The translations under genes and the position numbers were made by a program. Positions 1 to 9,473 of a stretch of 64,000 nucleotides of DNA are shown here, in pieces (the stretch's first letter is position 1; each line of letters opens with the position of its first letter). The notes beneath the pieces were generated by a model. That model did no database searches and had not been told where the DNA came from. It saw only the letters and a program-made list of their open reading frames with translations. The stretch covers positions 1 to 64,000 of the forward strand of contig JAFLBN010000002.1 of assembly GCA_017303395.1 (NCBI GenBank), given 5' to 3'. This DNA is from Chitinophagales bacterium (lineage in GTDB: Bacteria > Bacteroidota > Bacteroidia > Chitinophagales > Chitinophagaceae).

Positions 1-445
1 GATGAGCATCAAGGGTACTGAAAGTGTTGAAAGCTTCCACAAGCGTTTGGGTAAGATAATGTGGGATAAGTGCGGTATGGCTCGTAACGAAAAAGGCCTG
101 AAAGAAGCTATCGAAGAAATCAAAGCATTGCGCAAAGAATTCTGGAGCAACGTACGTATACCTGGTGAGGTGAACGAATACAATCCTGAACTTGATAAAG
201 CAAACCGTGTTGCAGACTTCCTGGAACTGGGCGAGCTGATGTGTATCGACGCACTGAACCGTAACGAAAGTTGTGGTGGTCACTTCCGCGAGGAGTATCA
301 AACTGAAGATGGCGAAGCAGAACGTCGTGACGATGAATACATGTACGTAGCTGCATGGGAATACAAAGGCGACAGCAACTTCGTTCTTCACAAAGAAGAC
401 CTGAACTACGAAGTAGTACACCCGACACAACGTTCTTACAAATAA
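1..445 (+). CDS. sdhA: Succinate dehydrogenase/fumarate reductase flavoprotein subunit, C-terminal part
   Basis: This is the last ~148 codons of an sdhA gene whose 5' part lies outside the window; the ATG at position 2 is internal. The visible part is the helical and C-terminal domain of the flavoprotein, with the conserved [14 protein letters not shown] segment that in this family contributes the Arg and His around the dicarboxylate and flavin site. The family oxidises succinate to fumarate (or the reverse) on the inner face of the membrane and passes electrons to SdhB. The iron-sulfur subunit follows after 32 bp in the same direction, the usual Bacteroidota sdhCAB order. Family assignment is firm; direction of the reaction cannot be read from the sequence. 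Confidence 0.93.
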   Translation, partial: MSIKGTESVESFHKRLGKIMWDKCGMARNEKGLKEAIEEIKALRKEFWSNVRIPGEVNEYNPELDKANRVADFLELGELMCIDALNRNESCGGHFREEYQTEDGEAERRDDEYMYVAAWEYKGDSNFVLHKEDLNYEVVHPTQRSYK

Positions 446-477
446 TAGTTATTAACAGATAGAAAATATTCCGTTTC

Positions 478-1254
478 ATGGAACATTATAATATGAATCT
501 CACACTGAAAGTGTGGAAACAAAAAAACACAAACGAGAAAGGCCGTTTTGAAACATATCACGTTAAGGATATCTCTTCTGAAATGTCTTTCCTCGAAATG
601 TTTGACGTGCTGAACGAGCAACTGATAGCTGAAGGTAAAGAGCCTGTAGCTTTCGACCACGATTGCCGTGAAGGTATCTGTGGTATGTGCAGTATGGTTA
701 TCAATGGCCGTGCACATGGTAAATGGGAACAGACTACTACCTGCCAGTTGCACATGCGTGCTTTCAAAGATGGTGAAACGATTGTTGTAGAACCTTGGAG
801 GGCTAGTGCATTCCCTGTTATTAAGGATCTGGTTGTTGACCGTCAGTCTTTCGACCGTATCATACAGGCAGGTGGTTATGTATCTGTAAACACAGGTAAC
901 GCTGTTGATGCCAATGCTATACCTATAGAAAAACACATGGCAGATGAAGCATTTGCTTCTGCGGCATGTATAGGTTGCGGTGCTTGTGTGGCTGCTTGTC
1001 CTAATGCATCTGCAATGCTGTTCTTGTCTGCAAAGGTATCTCACCTGGCTATGTTGCCACAAGGTTCGCCAGAGCGTAAAGAACGTGTTATGAACATGGT
1101 AAACCAGATGGATAAAGAAGGTTTTGGTAGCTGTACTAACATTGGTGCTTGCGAGGCTGAATGTCCTAAAGGTATCTCTATCGAAAACATTGCACGCCTG
1201 AACCGTGAGTATCTGAGCGCTATGTTTGATGGTGGTTCTAAAAACGCTATATAA
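478..1254 (+). CDS. sdhB: Succinate dehydrogenase/fumarate reductase iron-sulfur subunit
   Basis: Electron-transfer subunit linking the flavoprotein to the membrane anchor. Cys63, Cys68, Cys71 and Cys89 fit the N-terminal [2Fe-2S] site; Cys164, Cys167, Cys170, Cys174-Pro and Cys219, Cys225, Cys229-Pro fit the [4Fe-4S] and [3Fe-4S] ferredoxin-like sites. At 258 residues it has normal length for the Bacteroidota/epsilon type B enzyme. A second ATG five codons later (493) is an equally possible start. It follows sdhA by 32 bp and is closed by a strong terminator at 1274, so it is the last gene of the sdh operon. Confidence 0.95.
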   Translation: MEHYNMNLTLKVWKQKNTNEKGRFETYHVKDISSEMSFLEMFDVLNEQLIAEGKEPVAFDHDCREGICGMCSMVINGRAHGKWEQTTTCQLHMRAFKDGETIVVEPWRASAFPVIKDLVVDRQSFDRIIQAGGYVSVNTGNAVDANAIPIEKHMADEAFASAACIGCGACVAACPNASAMLFLSAKVSHLAMLPQGSPERKERVMNMVNQMDKEGFGSCTNIGACEAECPKGISIENIARLNREYLSAMFDGGSKNAI

Positions 1255-1273
1255 TATATCAATTCTATTAACG

Positions 1274-1305
1274 AAGGCTACCTTTTCGGGTAGCCTTTTT
1301 TGTTA
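1274..1305 (+). terminator. Rho-independent terminator after sdhB
   Basis: A 9-bp perfect stem (1274-1282 with 1289-1297, AAGGCTACC/GGTAGCCTT) with a 6-base loop is followed by a T run. It sits 19 bp after the sdhB stop and just before the next gene. Confidence 0.85.
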
Positions 1306-1315
1306 TTTTTACAGC

Positions 1316-2479
1316 ATGTTGAAAAGACTCTTCTCATTATTCGTCACAATACTTTTATTGGCCAATACACTGAAAGCACAAGACAGTGTGCGGGCAGATG
1401 ACAGCCACTTGCAGGTTAGCCTTATTACCTGTGGTACGGGCGATGAGATTTATGAAACATTCGGCCACACAGCCATACGCATTGTAGATAGCGTTGCAGG
1501 TACAGATGTGGTATATAACTACGGTACATTCGACGGATATACCGAGAACTTCGAACTGAAGTTTATGCAAGGGAAGCTATTGTACTATGTAAGTTGTTAC
1601 CCTTATTCTGTATTTCAGCAAGAGTATGCTGTATACCACCGCAGTGTAGAGGAACAAGTCCTACACATCAGTGGTGCATCCAAAAGATCAATTGATTCGT
1701 ATCTTAAGAATAATGCACTGGAAGAAAATAGGTATTACAAATACGATTTCTTCTTTGATAACTGTGCTACCCGTATTCGTGATGTATTTCGTTATGCATT
1801 GGGTGTGAAGTTTAAGTATGGTAAAGTATTGCCGGAAGGGAAGAAGATTACTTACAGGCAAATCATCAACCAATACTTCTATCGTACACACGGAGAAAGG
1901 GTAGGCGTGAACCTGCTGCTTGGCAGCCGTATAGATAAAGTAATGACAGACCTTGATATCATGTTCCTGCCCGATTATTTAAGAGATGGGCTTGCAGGTG
2001 CCACTCTGAAAGGCAAGCCTGTAGCAGGTAAGGCACAGCTCGTTTTAGATGGTTCTCCATACAAACCAGCTGGTTTTAATTGGGTATTGGCGCTTACAAT
2101 TGGTTTGTTGATATTGACTGCAATAGGACTATTCGTACCTAATATGCAGGTGCTTGGCAAGGTAATGTCTGGTTTTATGCTGTTCATAACAGGCTTGCTT
2201 GGTGTATTAATGCTGGTCATGTGGCTTGCTACAGACCATCAGGGTTGCCAGAATAACTATAACATACTTTGGGCATTGCCAACTAACGTTTTCATAGCTT
2301 TTGCCGTTAAAAGAAATAAGAACAGGTATGCAATAGTGGGTATAGCATTGATATTTGTGTCGCTGTTGGTGCATATACTTGGTATACAGGAACAGGCTTT
2401 GTTGGAAATGTCTCCTGTACTATTGTCATTAATACTGATATATCTGCACATCATCAGGATAAACAAGGCTAAAGCATAA
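1316..2479 (+). CDS. DUF4105 / Lnb N-terminal-type periplasmic protein with C-terminal membrane helices
   Basis: About 387 residues from the ATG at 1316, chosen because it begins a clean signal peptide (MLKRLFSLFVTILLLANT..A-Q); the frame is open further 5' but runs through the sdhB terminator. The extracytoplasmic domain carries a His in the FGHTAIRI segment (His51) and a Cys in the FFFDNCATR segment (Cys150), the His/Cys pair typical of the DUF4105 family. That family is related to Lnb, a lipoprotein N-acyltransferase, so a role in lipoprotein acylation is possible but is inference. The last ~130 residues hold about five hydrophobic helices. Its stop overlaps the start of the hydrolase gene by one base. 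Confidence 0.75.
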   Translation: MLKRLFSLFVTILLLANTLKAQDSVRADDSHLQVSLITCGTGDEIYETFGHTAIRIVDSVAGTDVVYNYGTFDGYTENFELKFMQGKLLYYVSCYPYSVFQQEYAVYHRSVEEQVLHISGASKRSIDSYLKNNALEENRYYKYDFFFDNCATRIRDVFRYALGVKFKYGKVLPEGKKITYRQIINQYFYRTHGERVGVNLLLGSRIDKVMTDLDIMFLPDYLRDGLAGATLKGKPVAGKAQLVLDGSPYKPAGFNWVLALTIGLLILTAIGLFVPNMQVLGKVMSGFMLFITGLLGVLMLVMWLATDHQGCQNNYNILWALPTNVFIAFAVKRNKNRYAIVGIALIFVSLLVHILGIQEQALLEMSPVLLSLILIYLHIIRINKAKA

Positions 2480-3291
2480 TGGAAATAAAGGTCATCAGCA
2501 CGGATGTATTTGCAAGCCTGCAGTATCGTAAAACAGGTAGTGGCCCTGCCATTGTTTTATTGCATGGCTTCCCTGTCAGCAGCTTGCTATGGAGCAGGGT
2601 TTGGGATAAGATAGGCGAACATAATACTGTAATAGCCCCTGATTTGCCTGGTAGCGGAGGCAGTGCAGGTGTAGCTAACCTGTCTATGGAGCTGATGGCA
2701 GATGCTGTAAAAGCTATATTGGATGTTGAAAGTATTACCAAAGTAATTGTTGCAGGGCATTCTATGGGTGGCTATGTAGCAATGGCTTTTGCAGATAAAT
2801 ATCAGGAAATGGTATTTGGTATTGCTATGGTACATTCTATTGCATCAGACGATACGGAGGAGAAGAAAGAAACCCGTAGAAAATCGATAGCATTGATAGA
2901 AAAGGGTGGTAAAGAACCGTTTGTTAAGCAAATGATACCCAACCTGTTCTCCCCTAAAAGCAGTCAATTACAACCAGAGTGGGTAAAAGAGCAGATTGAA
3001 GAGGGGTTGAAAGTACCTGCTGACAGCCTTGCAGCTTTTTACAATGCCATGATAAACCGTAAAAATCACACAGAAACCTTATCCAAAGCCACATTCCCAC
3101 TACTTTGGGTGGCTGGAAAGGATGATGGTGTGATTCCGCTTGATAAAGTAATACAACATTCAATGCTTGCAAGCGTTAACTTTGTAAAGGTGTATGACGA
3201 CTGCGGGCACATGGGTATGATAGAACAAAGCACAAGACTGGCAGGTGATATTGTCGAATTTTCAAAATACTGTAGCAATGCAAATGCTTAA
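2479..3291 (+). CDS. Alpha/beta-fold hydrolase
   Basis: A 270-residue cytoplasmic hydrolase. The HG oxyanion motif lies at residues 29-30 (LLHGFP), the nucleophile elbow GHSMGG puts the catalytic Ser at 95, an Asp follows in VAGKDDGV and the catalytic His in CGHMG near the C terminus, so the triad is complete. Substrate unknown; relatives include esterases, haloperoxidase-like and MhpC/BioH-like enzymes. The start codon overlaps the preceding TAA by one base (TAATG), implying translational coupling with the DUF4105 gene, and the 3' end overlaps the following gene. Confidence 0.85.
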   Translation: MEIKVISTDVFASLQYRKTGSGPAIVLLHGFPVSSLLWSRVWDKIGEHNTVIAPDLPGSGGSAGVANLSMELMADAVKAILDVESITKVIVAGHSMGGYVAMAFADKYQEMVFGIAMVHSIASDDTEEKKETRRKSIALIEKGGKEPFVKQMIPNLFSPKSSQLQPEWVKEQIEEGLKVPADSLAAFYNAMINRKNHTETLSKATFPLLWVAGKDDGVIPLDKVIQHSMLASVNFVKVYDDCGHMGMIEQSTRLAGDIVEFSKYCSNANA

Positions 3292-5230
3292 AAGAGCATT
3301 ATTTACCATATTGTTGCTGCTGGGTTTACTACCTATCGCAAATGCAACCCATCTGGTGGGTGGTGAGATGACTTATCGCTATATGGGGCAGGATGGTTCG
3401 GGTAGAAACCTTTATGAAATTACTTTGTACATATATCAGGACTGTCTTACAGGCTTGCCTGATGTAATAGCACAGGATAATCCAGCATATATCGGAATAT
3501 TTACACAAAGTGGCACACCAGTTATACGATTGGATAGTATATTTTCTTCTGAAGCTATTCCTGTACCGCTGAATTTTAGCAATGAATGTGTTAATAATCC
3601 TCCTCCTACATGTCTCAGAAGAACAAGGTTCGTCAAAACATACGCATTAGCTCCAAGTACTTCAGGTTATAGAGTTATACATTCACGTTGTTGCAGAAAT
3701 GAAACGATTAATAATATTAACAGACCGGGGGAAGTCGGGGCAACTTATTTCTGCGACATACCACCTACAACCATAGCTTCGAGCAACAACAGTGCAAGGT
3801 TCAGAACTGCCCCTCCGCAGATTATCTGTATAAACAACCCATTGGTGTACGACCACTCTGCTACAGACGTTGACGGCGATTCACTCAGTTACGAAATTTG
3901 TGATTCATATCCCGGTGGCTCAAGAGATGATTCTAAGCCCGTGCCTAATAATGTACTGCCTTCTCCGCTTAGTATTTACGCAGACAGAAAGCCGAGCCCC
4001 AGTTACGGTTACAGACCTGGTTACAGTCCGTCAAAGCCTATGGGTGGAAGTCCTGTTATTCAGATTAACCCAAGAACAGGTATCATGACAGGAACTCCCA
4101 ATATAATGGGGCGTTTTGTTGTATCCGTTTGTTGCCATGAGTGGAGAAATGGCGTTATTATCAATACCAGCAGAAGGGAATTTCAGTTTGTTGTTACTAA
4201 CTGTTCTAAAGCCGTTGTTGCAGATATTCCACAGTTTAGTAATGAGATAAATACTTATATCGTAAACTGTAAAGATAATACTGTAGGTTTCGTAAACCGC
4301 AGTACAGGCGGGTTCTCTTACTTCTGGGACTTAGGCGTGCCAGGTGCTACTTCTACAGAATTTCAGCCAGTTTATACTTATCCTGACACGGGTACCTATA
4401 GAGTGAAACTTATTGTTAACAGGGGTAGTACTTGTCCTGATAGTATAGACAGGCTTGTAAAAATCTATCCTACGCATACTGCTGCATTCAAATTTGACGG
4501 GTTGTTATGTCCCAATACTCCTATGCAGTTTACTGATTTATCAGATGCAACATACAAACCTATTGTAGCATGGGATTGGGATTTTGGCGATTGGAAACAG
4601 TCTACGGAACAAAACCCAAAGCATAGTTTTGATGTTGGCGGAGATTATACCGTTCGCCTTATTTCAACAACTATAAGAGGATGTGTAGATACTGCATACC
4701 AAACCGTAAAAGTTGAAAAATTTGTACCATTTGCTGGTAATGATACAATCATAGTAAAAGGGGAATCTATCAATTTTAAAGCGTCAGGTGGCATTGAATA
4801 TACTTGGAAACCAGCTGACAGGCTTAATCTTACGAATGTGTTTAATCCTACTGGCTATTACCCTGATACAGGTAGGTATAATTACGTTGTACACATAAAA
4901 AGTGCCAACGACTGCGAGGGTGATGCCAAGATAAATGTATGGGTAGTTAATCAGGCATCTTTATTTGTACCGAGTGCGTTTTCTCCTAATGGGGATGGGC
5001 GTAATGATTTTCTGAAAGTATTGAGTGTTGGTTATGCCAAAGTAAATTTCTTCAGAGTATTTAACAGGTTTGGAGAAGCCGTGTTCCAAACAGATAAAAT
5101 TGCGGAAGGTTGGGATGGCAGATACAAAGGCCAACTTGCTGATATTGGTACATATTTCTGGGTGTTGTCTGTTACGGATAGGTATGGTAAAGAAGAAAGT
5201 ATAAAAGGTGATGTAACGCTTATCCGTTAA
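3278..5230 (+). CDS. Large secreted protein with PKD domains and T9SS type B C-terminal sorting domain
   Basis: About 650 residues starting MQMLKRALF with a signal peptide ending near NA|THLVGG. An ATG six bases later (3284) is an alternative; upstream in-frame codons would enlarge the overlap with the hydrolase gene. The N-terminal half is a Cys-containing domain common in Bacteroidota surface proteins. Two PKD-like segments follow (SYFWDLG... and AWDWDFGDW...). The last ~90 residues (FVPSAFSPNGDGRND ... YFWVLSV ... GDVTLIR) match the gliding-motility-associated/type B sorting domain that directs export by the type IX system and surface attachment. Function otherwise unknown. Confidence 0.88.
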   Translation: MQMLKRALFTILLLLGLLPIANATHLVGGEMTYRYMGQDGSGRNLYEITLYIYQDCLTGLPDVIAQDNPAYIGIFTQSGTPVIRLDSIFSSEAIPVPLNFSNECVNNPPPTCLRRTRFVKTYALAPSTSGYRVIHSRCCRNETINNINRPGEVGATYFCDIPPTTIASSNNSARFRTAPPQIICINNPLVYDHSATDVDGDSLSYEICDSYPGGSRDDSKPVPNNVLPSPLSIYADRKPSPSYGYRPGYSPSKPMGGSPVIQINPRTGIMTGTPNIMGRFVVSVCCHEWRNGVIINTSRREFQFVVTNCSKAVVADIPQFSNEINTYIVNCKDNTVGFVNRSTGGFSYFWDLGVPGATSTEFQPVYTYPDTGTYRVKLIVNRGSTCPDSIDRLVKIYPTHTAAFKFDGLLCPNTPMQFTDLSDATYKPIVAWDWDFGDWKQSTEQNPKHSFDVGGDYTVRLISTTIRGCVDTAYQTVKVEKFVPFAGNDTIIVKGESINFKASGGIEYTWKPADRLNLTNVFNPTGYYPDTGRYNYVVHIKSANDCEGDAKINVWVVNQASLFVPSAFSPNGDGRNDFLKVLSVGYAKVNFFRVFNRFGEAVFQTDKIAEGWDGRYKGQLADIGTYFWVLSVTDRYGKEESIKGDVTLIR

Positions 5231-5250
5231 TTACTATTAAGAATATGATA

Positions 5251-5278
5251 AAAAGGTGCACAACAGTGTGCCTTTTTT
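5251..5278 (+). terminator. Rho-independent terminator
   Basis: Stem of about 11 bp (5251-5261 with 5266-5276, two G-U pairs) with the loop AACA, followed by T residues, 20 bp after the T9SS protein stop. Confidence 0.75.
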
Positions 5279-5299
5279 CGTGTAATACAAGCAGGATAC

Positions 5300-5307
5300 T
5301 ATCTTTA
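5300..5307 (+). promoter_or_regulatory. Possible Bacteroidota -7 box for the SDR gene
   Basis: TATCTTTA, one base off the Bacteroidota -7 consensus TAnnTTTG, lies 20 bp before the SDR start codon and after a terminator. A T-rich stretch about 20 bp further upstream could serve as the -33 element. Confidence 0.4.
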
Positions 5308-5327
5308 TGTGGTAATTAGAACATAAG

Positions 5328-6101
5328 ATGGCTAAAACAGTATTAGTAACGGGTGCAACGTCGGGATTTGGCAAGGCGATAGCAACCGTATTTGCAAAAA
5401 ATGGTTATAATGTATGCATTACAGGTAGACGTGAAGAAAGGTTGCAGGAACTGAAAAATGAACTCGAAAAAACATACAACGTAAATATTACTACACTTTC
5501 TTTCGACATCAGAAAAAGAGAAGAGGTAATTAAAGCTGTTGATGAACTGAAAACCCATTACGATACTATCGATATCCTTGTAAACAATGCAGGCCTGGCA
5601 GCAGGTTTGAGTACGATTGATGAAGGTGATTTGGACGATTGGGATACGATGATAGATACCAACGTGAAAGGCTTGCTATATATCACCCGTCAGGTAGTGC
5701 CTATGATGAAAGCAAAGGGTGGTCATATCTTTAATATCGGTTCTACTGCTGCCAAGATGGTATATAAAAATGGCAACGTTTACTGTGCTACCAAGTTTGC
5801 CGTAGATGCACTTAATCAGGCAATGCGCATTGACCTGTTGCCATATGGTATCAAGGTAACAGGCATACATCCGGGTATGGCAGAAACAGAGTTTTCTATT
5901 GTAAGGTTCAAAGGCGATGAAGACCGTGCAGGTGCTGTATATAGAGGATTTGAACCACTGCACCCCGAAGATATTGCAGATACAGTTTATTACTGTGCTA
6001 CGTTGCCACCGCATGTATGCATCAACGACCTTACCATTACCTGTACCAACCAGGCAAATAGTGTAGTGACAATAAAAGACGCGGAAAGGCTAAACAAATA
6101 G
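5328..6101 (+). CDS. Short-chain dehydrogenase/reductase (NADP-dependent, YdfG-like)
   Basis: A 257-residue classical SDR. The Rossmann motif TGATSGFG covers residues 8-15, NNAG lies at 86-89 and the catalytic Ser139, Tyr152 and Lys156 (YCATK) are all present. GRREERL after the second strand suggests NADP preference. Overall it resembles the YdfG group, which oxidises serine and 3-hydroxy acids, but substrate is inference. It starts a five-gene co-directional run with thioesterase, cinA, aroK and DUF423 with gaps under 10 bp or overlaps. Confidence 0.88.
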   Translation: MAKTVLVTGATSGFGKAIATVFAKNGYNVCITGRREERLQELKNELEKTYNVNITTLSFDIRKREEVIKAVDELKTHYDTIDILVNNAGLAAGLSTIDEGDLDDWDTMIDTNVKGLLYITRQVVPMMKAKGGHIFNIGSTAAKMVYKNGNVYCATKFAVDALNQAMRIDLLPYGIKVTGIHPGMAETEFSIVRFKGDEDRAGAVYRGFEPLHPEDIADTVYYCATLPPHVCINDLTITCTNQANSVVTIKDAERLNK

Positions 6102-6105
6102 AACC

Positions 6106-6519
6106 ATGTACGAATCTACTACAGAGGTAAGGGTACGCTATGGAGAGACAGACCAGATGGGCTATCTCTACTATGGTTATTATGCATTGTATTACGAAGT
6201 AGGTAGGGCAGAGGCTATCCGTCAGTTAGGCTTTACTTATCGTGAGCTGGAAGAAATGGGTATCATGATGCCTGTAGTAGACCTGCACGCACAATACTAT
6301 CGCCCAGCATTGTATGATGATTTGATAACAGTAAAGACAATTCTGAAAGAACTACCCGAATCCCATAAAATACAATTCCATTCAGAACTGTATAATGAAC
6401 AAAAACAATTGTTGAATAAAGGTGTTACTACACTGGTGTTTTACGATCCTGCAACAAAGCAAAAAGTGAATATGCCTGATGAACTGAAAAACAGGCTGCA
6501 ACCTTTCTTTACAAAATAA
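6106..6519 (+). CDS. Acyl-CoA thioesterase, hotdog fold (YbgC/FadM type)
   Basis: A 137-residue single hotdog domain. The N-terminal motif RYGETDQMGYLYYGYYALYY, with the catalytic Asp16 and the following Tyr-rich helix ending in E-V-G-R, is the 4-hydroxybenzoyl-CoA thioesterase/YbgC signature. It hydrolyses acyl-CoA thioesters in the cytoplasm; chain-length preference cannot be told. It starts 4 bp after the SDR stop and ends 4 bp before cinA. Confidence 0.87.
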   Translation: MYESTTEVRVRYGETDQMGYLYYGYYALYYEVGRAEAIRQLGFTYRELEEMGIMMPVVDLHAQYYRPALYDDLITVKTILKELPESHKIQFHSELYNEQKQLLNKGVTTLVFYDPATKQKVNMPDELKNRLQPFFTK

Positions 6520-6523
6520 CTAT

Positions 6524-7780
6524 ATGGCAAATATCAGGGCTTCGATAATTACGATTGGTGATGAACTACTGATTGGACAGACAATAGATACTAATTCTGC
6601 ATGGATAGCCAAACAGCTTAATACACTTGGAATAGATGTAACCAAACGTATAGCCGTAGGTGATAATGAAAAAGATATTACTGAAGCACTGAATAGTGAA
6701 TTGGCAGATGCTGACCTTATATTCCTTACAGGAGGGTTAGGCCCAACAGCCGATGATATTACAAAGCCACTCCTTTGCAGATATTTTGGTGGTAAACTTG
6801 TAATCAATGAACGAGTACTTGCCCATGTAAAGGACATCTTTACCAAAAGAAACAGACCGTTTCTGGAACGTAATATGAAACAGGCTGAGGTTCCGGACAA
6901 TTGTACAGTGCTGTTTAACCCAATGGGTACTGCACCGGGTATGTTGTTTGAAAAAAACGGCAAGAAGGTATTGTCTATGCCCGGTGTTCCTTTTGAGATG
7001 ATGGCTATTATGGAAACAGCCGTATTGCCTATGCTGAAGGAGCATTATCAAAGCGATGCAATAGAACATGCCACTATCATTACCGCAGGCGAGGGCGAAA
7101 GCTTTGTGGCAGAGAAGATACAGGATATTGAATCTGCCATGCCGCCACACATCAAGCTGGCATACCTGCCCAATCTGGGAATGGTAAAACTACGCCTGAC
7201 TGGTAAGGCAAAAGATGCAGTTGCCCTAAAAGCAGAAGTAGAAGCTTGGATGCAGCAAATAAAAGAAAGGCTTGCAAACATTGTAGTAGCAGATGGTGAT
7301 ATAGCCTTCGAACAAATAATTGGCAATTTGCTGCAGCAAAAAGGCAAGACGCTGTCATTGGCAGAAAGCTGCACCGGTGGTTATATATCTCATCTCATTA
7401 CGCAGGTATCAGGTGCCAGCAACTATTACAAAGGTGGTGTAGTTTCTTACCTGATAGAAGTAAAAGAGAATATCCTAGGGGTAAATGCTGAAGACATTGC
7501 AACCAACGGAGCCGTTAGCGAAACTGTAGCCATTCAAATGGCTGAGGGGGTAAGGAAACAACTGCAATCAGATTATGCACTCAGTATTACAGGTATACTG
7601 GATAAACAACCAGTACCAGGAGAAAACGAAGAACCCGGTACTATATGGATGGCAGTAGCCGGACCGGATAAAACAGCAGCAAGGAAGTTTAAAGTATATT
7701 ATGATAGGGTGAGGAATAAAGAAAGTGCCTCTATAATGGGCATGCTTTTCCTTTGGAAGTTTATAAACGATAAACTGTAA
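6524..7780 (+). CDS. cinA: CinA-family protein (NMN deamidase / MoCF domain)
   Basis: 418 residues, the usual full length. The N-terminal MoCF-like domain has the family start (ITIGDELLIGQ), a Gly-rich TGGLGPTADD loop and the SMPGVP segment. The C-terminal PncC-like domain, with LAESCTGGYISH and the GVVSY segment, is the nicotinamide mononucleotide amidase that returns NMN to NAD synthesis. The start ATG follows the thioesterase by 4 bp and the stop abuts aroK, so it is in the middle of an operon. Confidence 0.93.
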   Translation: MANIRASIITIGDELLIGQTIDTNSAWIAKQLNTLGIDVTKRIAVGDNEKDITEALNSELADADLIFLTGGLGPTADDITKPLLCRYFGGKLVINERVLAHVKDIFTKRNRPFLERNMKQAEVPDNCTVLFNPMGTAPGMLFEKNGKKVLSMPGVPFEMMAIMETAVLPMLKEHYQSDAIEHATIITAGEGESFVAEKIQDIESAMPPHIKLAYLPNLGMVKLRLTGKAKDAVALKAEVEAWMQQIKERLANIVVADGDIAFEQIIGNLLQQKGKTLSLAESCTGGYISHLITQVSGASNYYKGGVVSYLIEVKENILGVNAEDIATNGAVSETVAIQMAEGVRKQLQSDYALSITGILDKQPVPGENEEPGTIWMAVAGPDKTAARKFKVYYDRVRNKESASIMGMLFLWKFINDKL

Positions 7781-8290
7781 ATGATACTCTTTCTGATAGG
7801 TATGCCGGGCGCAGGCAAAACATATTGGGGCAAAATATTTGCTCAGGAATATGGCTTGCAACATACAGACCTTGATGAAAGCATAGAAGAAATAGCCTGC
7901 AAGACTATTCCACAGATATTCAGGGAAGATGGAGAAGAAGCCTTCAGGGAGATGGAAGCTACTACATTAAGAAATGTAACACAGTCTGTAAAGGGAGATA
8001 CAATCATTTCTTGTGGTGGTGGTACACCTGTTTTTCATGATAATTTAGCGTACATGAAAGCGCAAGGTTGTATAGTGTATCTGCAAGCTTCCATTAGCTA
8101 CCTGGCAGATAGATTAAAGAATGCTGATACTAAACGTCCGTTGATAGATGATGCAGTAGAGGAAAAGCTGGAGGAATTGTTCAAAAATAGAAAAAATATA
8201 TATGAACAGGCGCATCAGATAGTTGATGCAGAAACATTAACTGTTGGTAATTTTGCAGAAATTATCGCACAATGCAAACATCAGCATTAA
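7781..8290 (+). CDS. aroK: Shikimate kinase
   Basis: 169 residues. The Walker A loop GMPGAGKT spans residues 7-14, the shikimate-binding Asp lies at 32 (TDLDESIE), Arg56 and the GGGT loop at 79-82 complete the binding site, and KRP...  marks the lid. It phosphorylates shikimate in the chorismate pathway. The ATG directly abuts the cinA stop, and the last 19 bases overlap the next gene. Confidence 0.93.
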   Translation: MILFLIGMPGAGKTYWGKIFAQEYGLQHTDLDESIEEIACKTIPQIFREDGEEAFREMEATTLRNVTQSVKGDTIISCGGGTPVFHDNLAYMKAQGCIVYLQASISYLADRLKNADTKRPLIDDAVEEKLEELFKNRKNIYEQAHQIVDAETLTVGNFAEIIAQCKHQH

Positions 8291-8664
8291 GGCTTGGTTC
8301 ATTATTCGCAGCATTAGCTGTTATTCTTGGTGCTTTTGGCGCACATGCCCTCAAAAAGGTTCTTACGCCTGAATTGCTACAAACTTTTGAGACAGGGGTA
8401 AAATATCAGTTTTACCACAGCTTTGCATTGCTGATAACAGGTGTTTTATACAGTAGCTTTGCGAATAAGTTTACCAAACTGGCATCTACATTCTTTACTA
8501 TTGGTATCATACTGTTTTCAGGTTCCATATACGCATTGGTAATGCTGAAATCGAGCGGACAGGTAGGGCTTGGCGGACTGGGAATACTGACACCCATTGG
8601 TGGTGTTTTCTTTATACTCGGATGGTTAATGTTAATATTGGGAATAGGTAATAAAAACAAGTAG
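8272..8664 (+). CDS. DUF423 (YgdD-type) small membrane protein
   Basis: 130 residues with about four hydrophobic helices. The N-terminal sequence LGSLFAALAVILGAFGAHAL and the FETGVKYQFYHS segment are the DUF423 signature. No biochemical function is known for the family. The start lies inside the 3' end of aroK, so it is probably translated with it and closes the run. Confidence 0.88.
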   Translation: MQTSALRLGSLFAALAVILGAFGAHALKKVLTPELLQTFETGVKYQFYHSFALLITGVLYSSFANKFTKLASTFFTIGIILFSGSIYALVMLKSSGQVGLGGLGILTPIGGVFFILGWLMLILGIGNKNK

Positions 8665-8723
8665 AAATACTATTAAGCATTAGCCTTAATCATTAATTTC
8701 ATTTTTATTAAACACAGCAAACT

Positions 8724-9461
8724 ATGAAAGTTGCAGCCTTAATATCAGCACCTGCAGGCAATACAGATTTCTCCGGAAAACTGTTGCTTGAAGTAAATGG
8801 TAAATCTGTTATTGCTAATACAGTAGATTCTGTGAAGCAAAGTGGATTGTTTGCGGATGTTATGGTAGTAACGAACGATGCGGCTGTTGAAGCAAACCTT
8901 TCAGATGCAGGTGTGCAGGTGGTAAAGGTGAATAAAGCGTTTGATAATTATATTGAACGCCTTGCAGAAGCATCATTGCTGGCAGATGCGGACATGTTTG
9001 TTTGCATACCCGGAGATCATTTGCTGCTGAATAAATTGGCTGTAGAACGATTACTACAACTTTTTGAAGGAGCTACTGGCAAGGATGTTCAAGTGGCCTC
9101 TATTGTACAGAAAATACAAAACGACACACTAAAAGAAGATAGGAATACAGTAAAAGTAGTACTTGGCCTGCGTATGCATGCGCTTTACATGTCACGATAC
9201 CCTATACCATATATGCAGCACGATGAAGCAGGTTTTGCTTGTTACGAGCATATTAACATCATAGCATGTCGGAAAGATGCAATGCTGCGTTTCCTGCAAT
9301 GGCCACCATCTCCATTGGAAAGAGCAGAGCAGATACATGCATTGCGTTTTGTAGAAAATGGTGTACAGATAAAAATGCACATTGCACAGTATCCTTATTT
9401 CAAGATTCGTAGCGAAGCTGATGTAGCAGGCGCTACTGCATTTATCAATAACGCAGGATAA
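8724..9461 (+). CDS. Degenerate KdsB-like cytidylyltransferase
   Basis: 245 residues with the length and order of CMP-KDO synthetase: VVTND-like strand, a GDH in place of the usual GD-P at the metal site (CIPGDHLLL), M-S-R-Y-P-I-P-Y, an H-I-N-I-I-A-C-R block where the family has HxGIYAYR, and the C-terminal PSPLERAEQIHALRFVENG matching PSPLExxExLExLRxLxxG. The N-terminal nucleotide loop, normally RYxSxRLPGK, is instead APAGNTDFSGK, so two Arg residues are missing. It may be an inactive or re-purposed paralogue rather than the working KdsB. The deacetylase gene follows at once. Confidence 0.65.
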   Translation: MKVAALISAPAGNTDFSGKLLLEVNGKSVIANTVDSVKQSGLFADVMVVTNDAAVEANLSDAGVQVVKVNKAFDNYIERLAEASLLADADMFVCIPGDHLLLNKLAVERLLQLFEGATGKDVQVASIVQKIQNDTLKEDRNTVKVVLGLRMHALYMSRYPIPYMQHDEAGFACYEHINIIACRKDAMLRFLQWPPSPLERAEQIHALRFVENGVQIKMHIAQYPYFKIRSEADVAGATAFINNAG

Positions 9462-9473
9462 TCCATTATATCG

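Noticed and set aside
1226-1315. A longer start for the DUF4105 gene
   Set aside because: It would run through the sdhB 3' end and terminator and destroy the signal peptide at the ATG at 1316.
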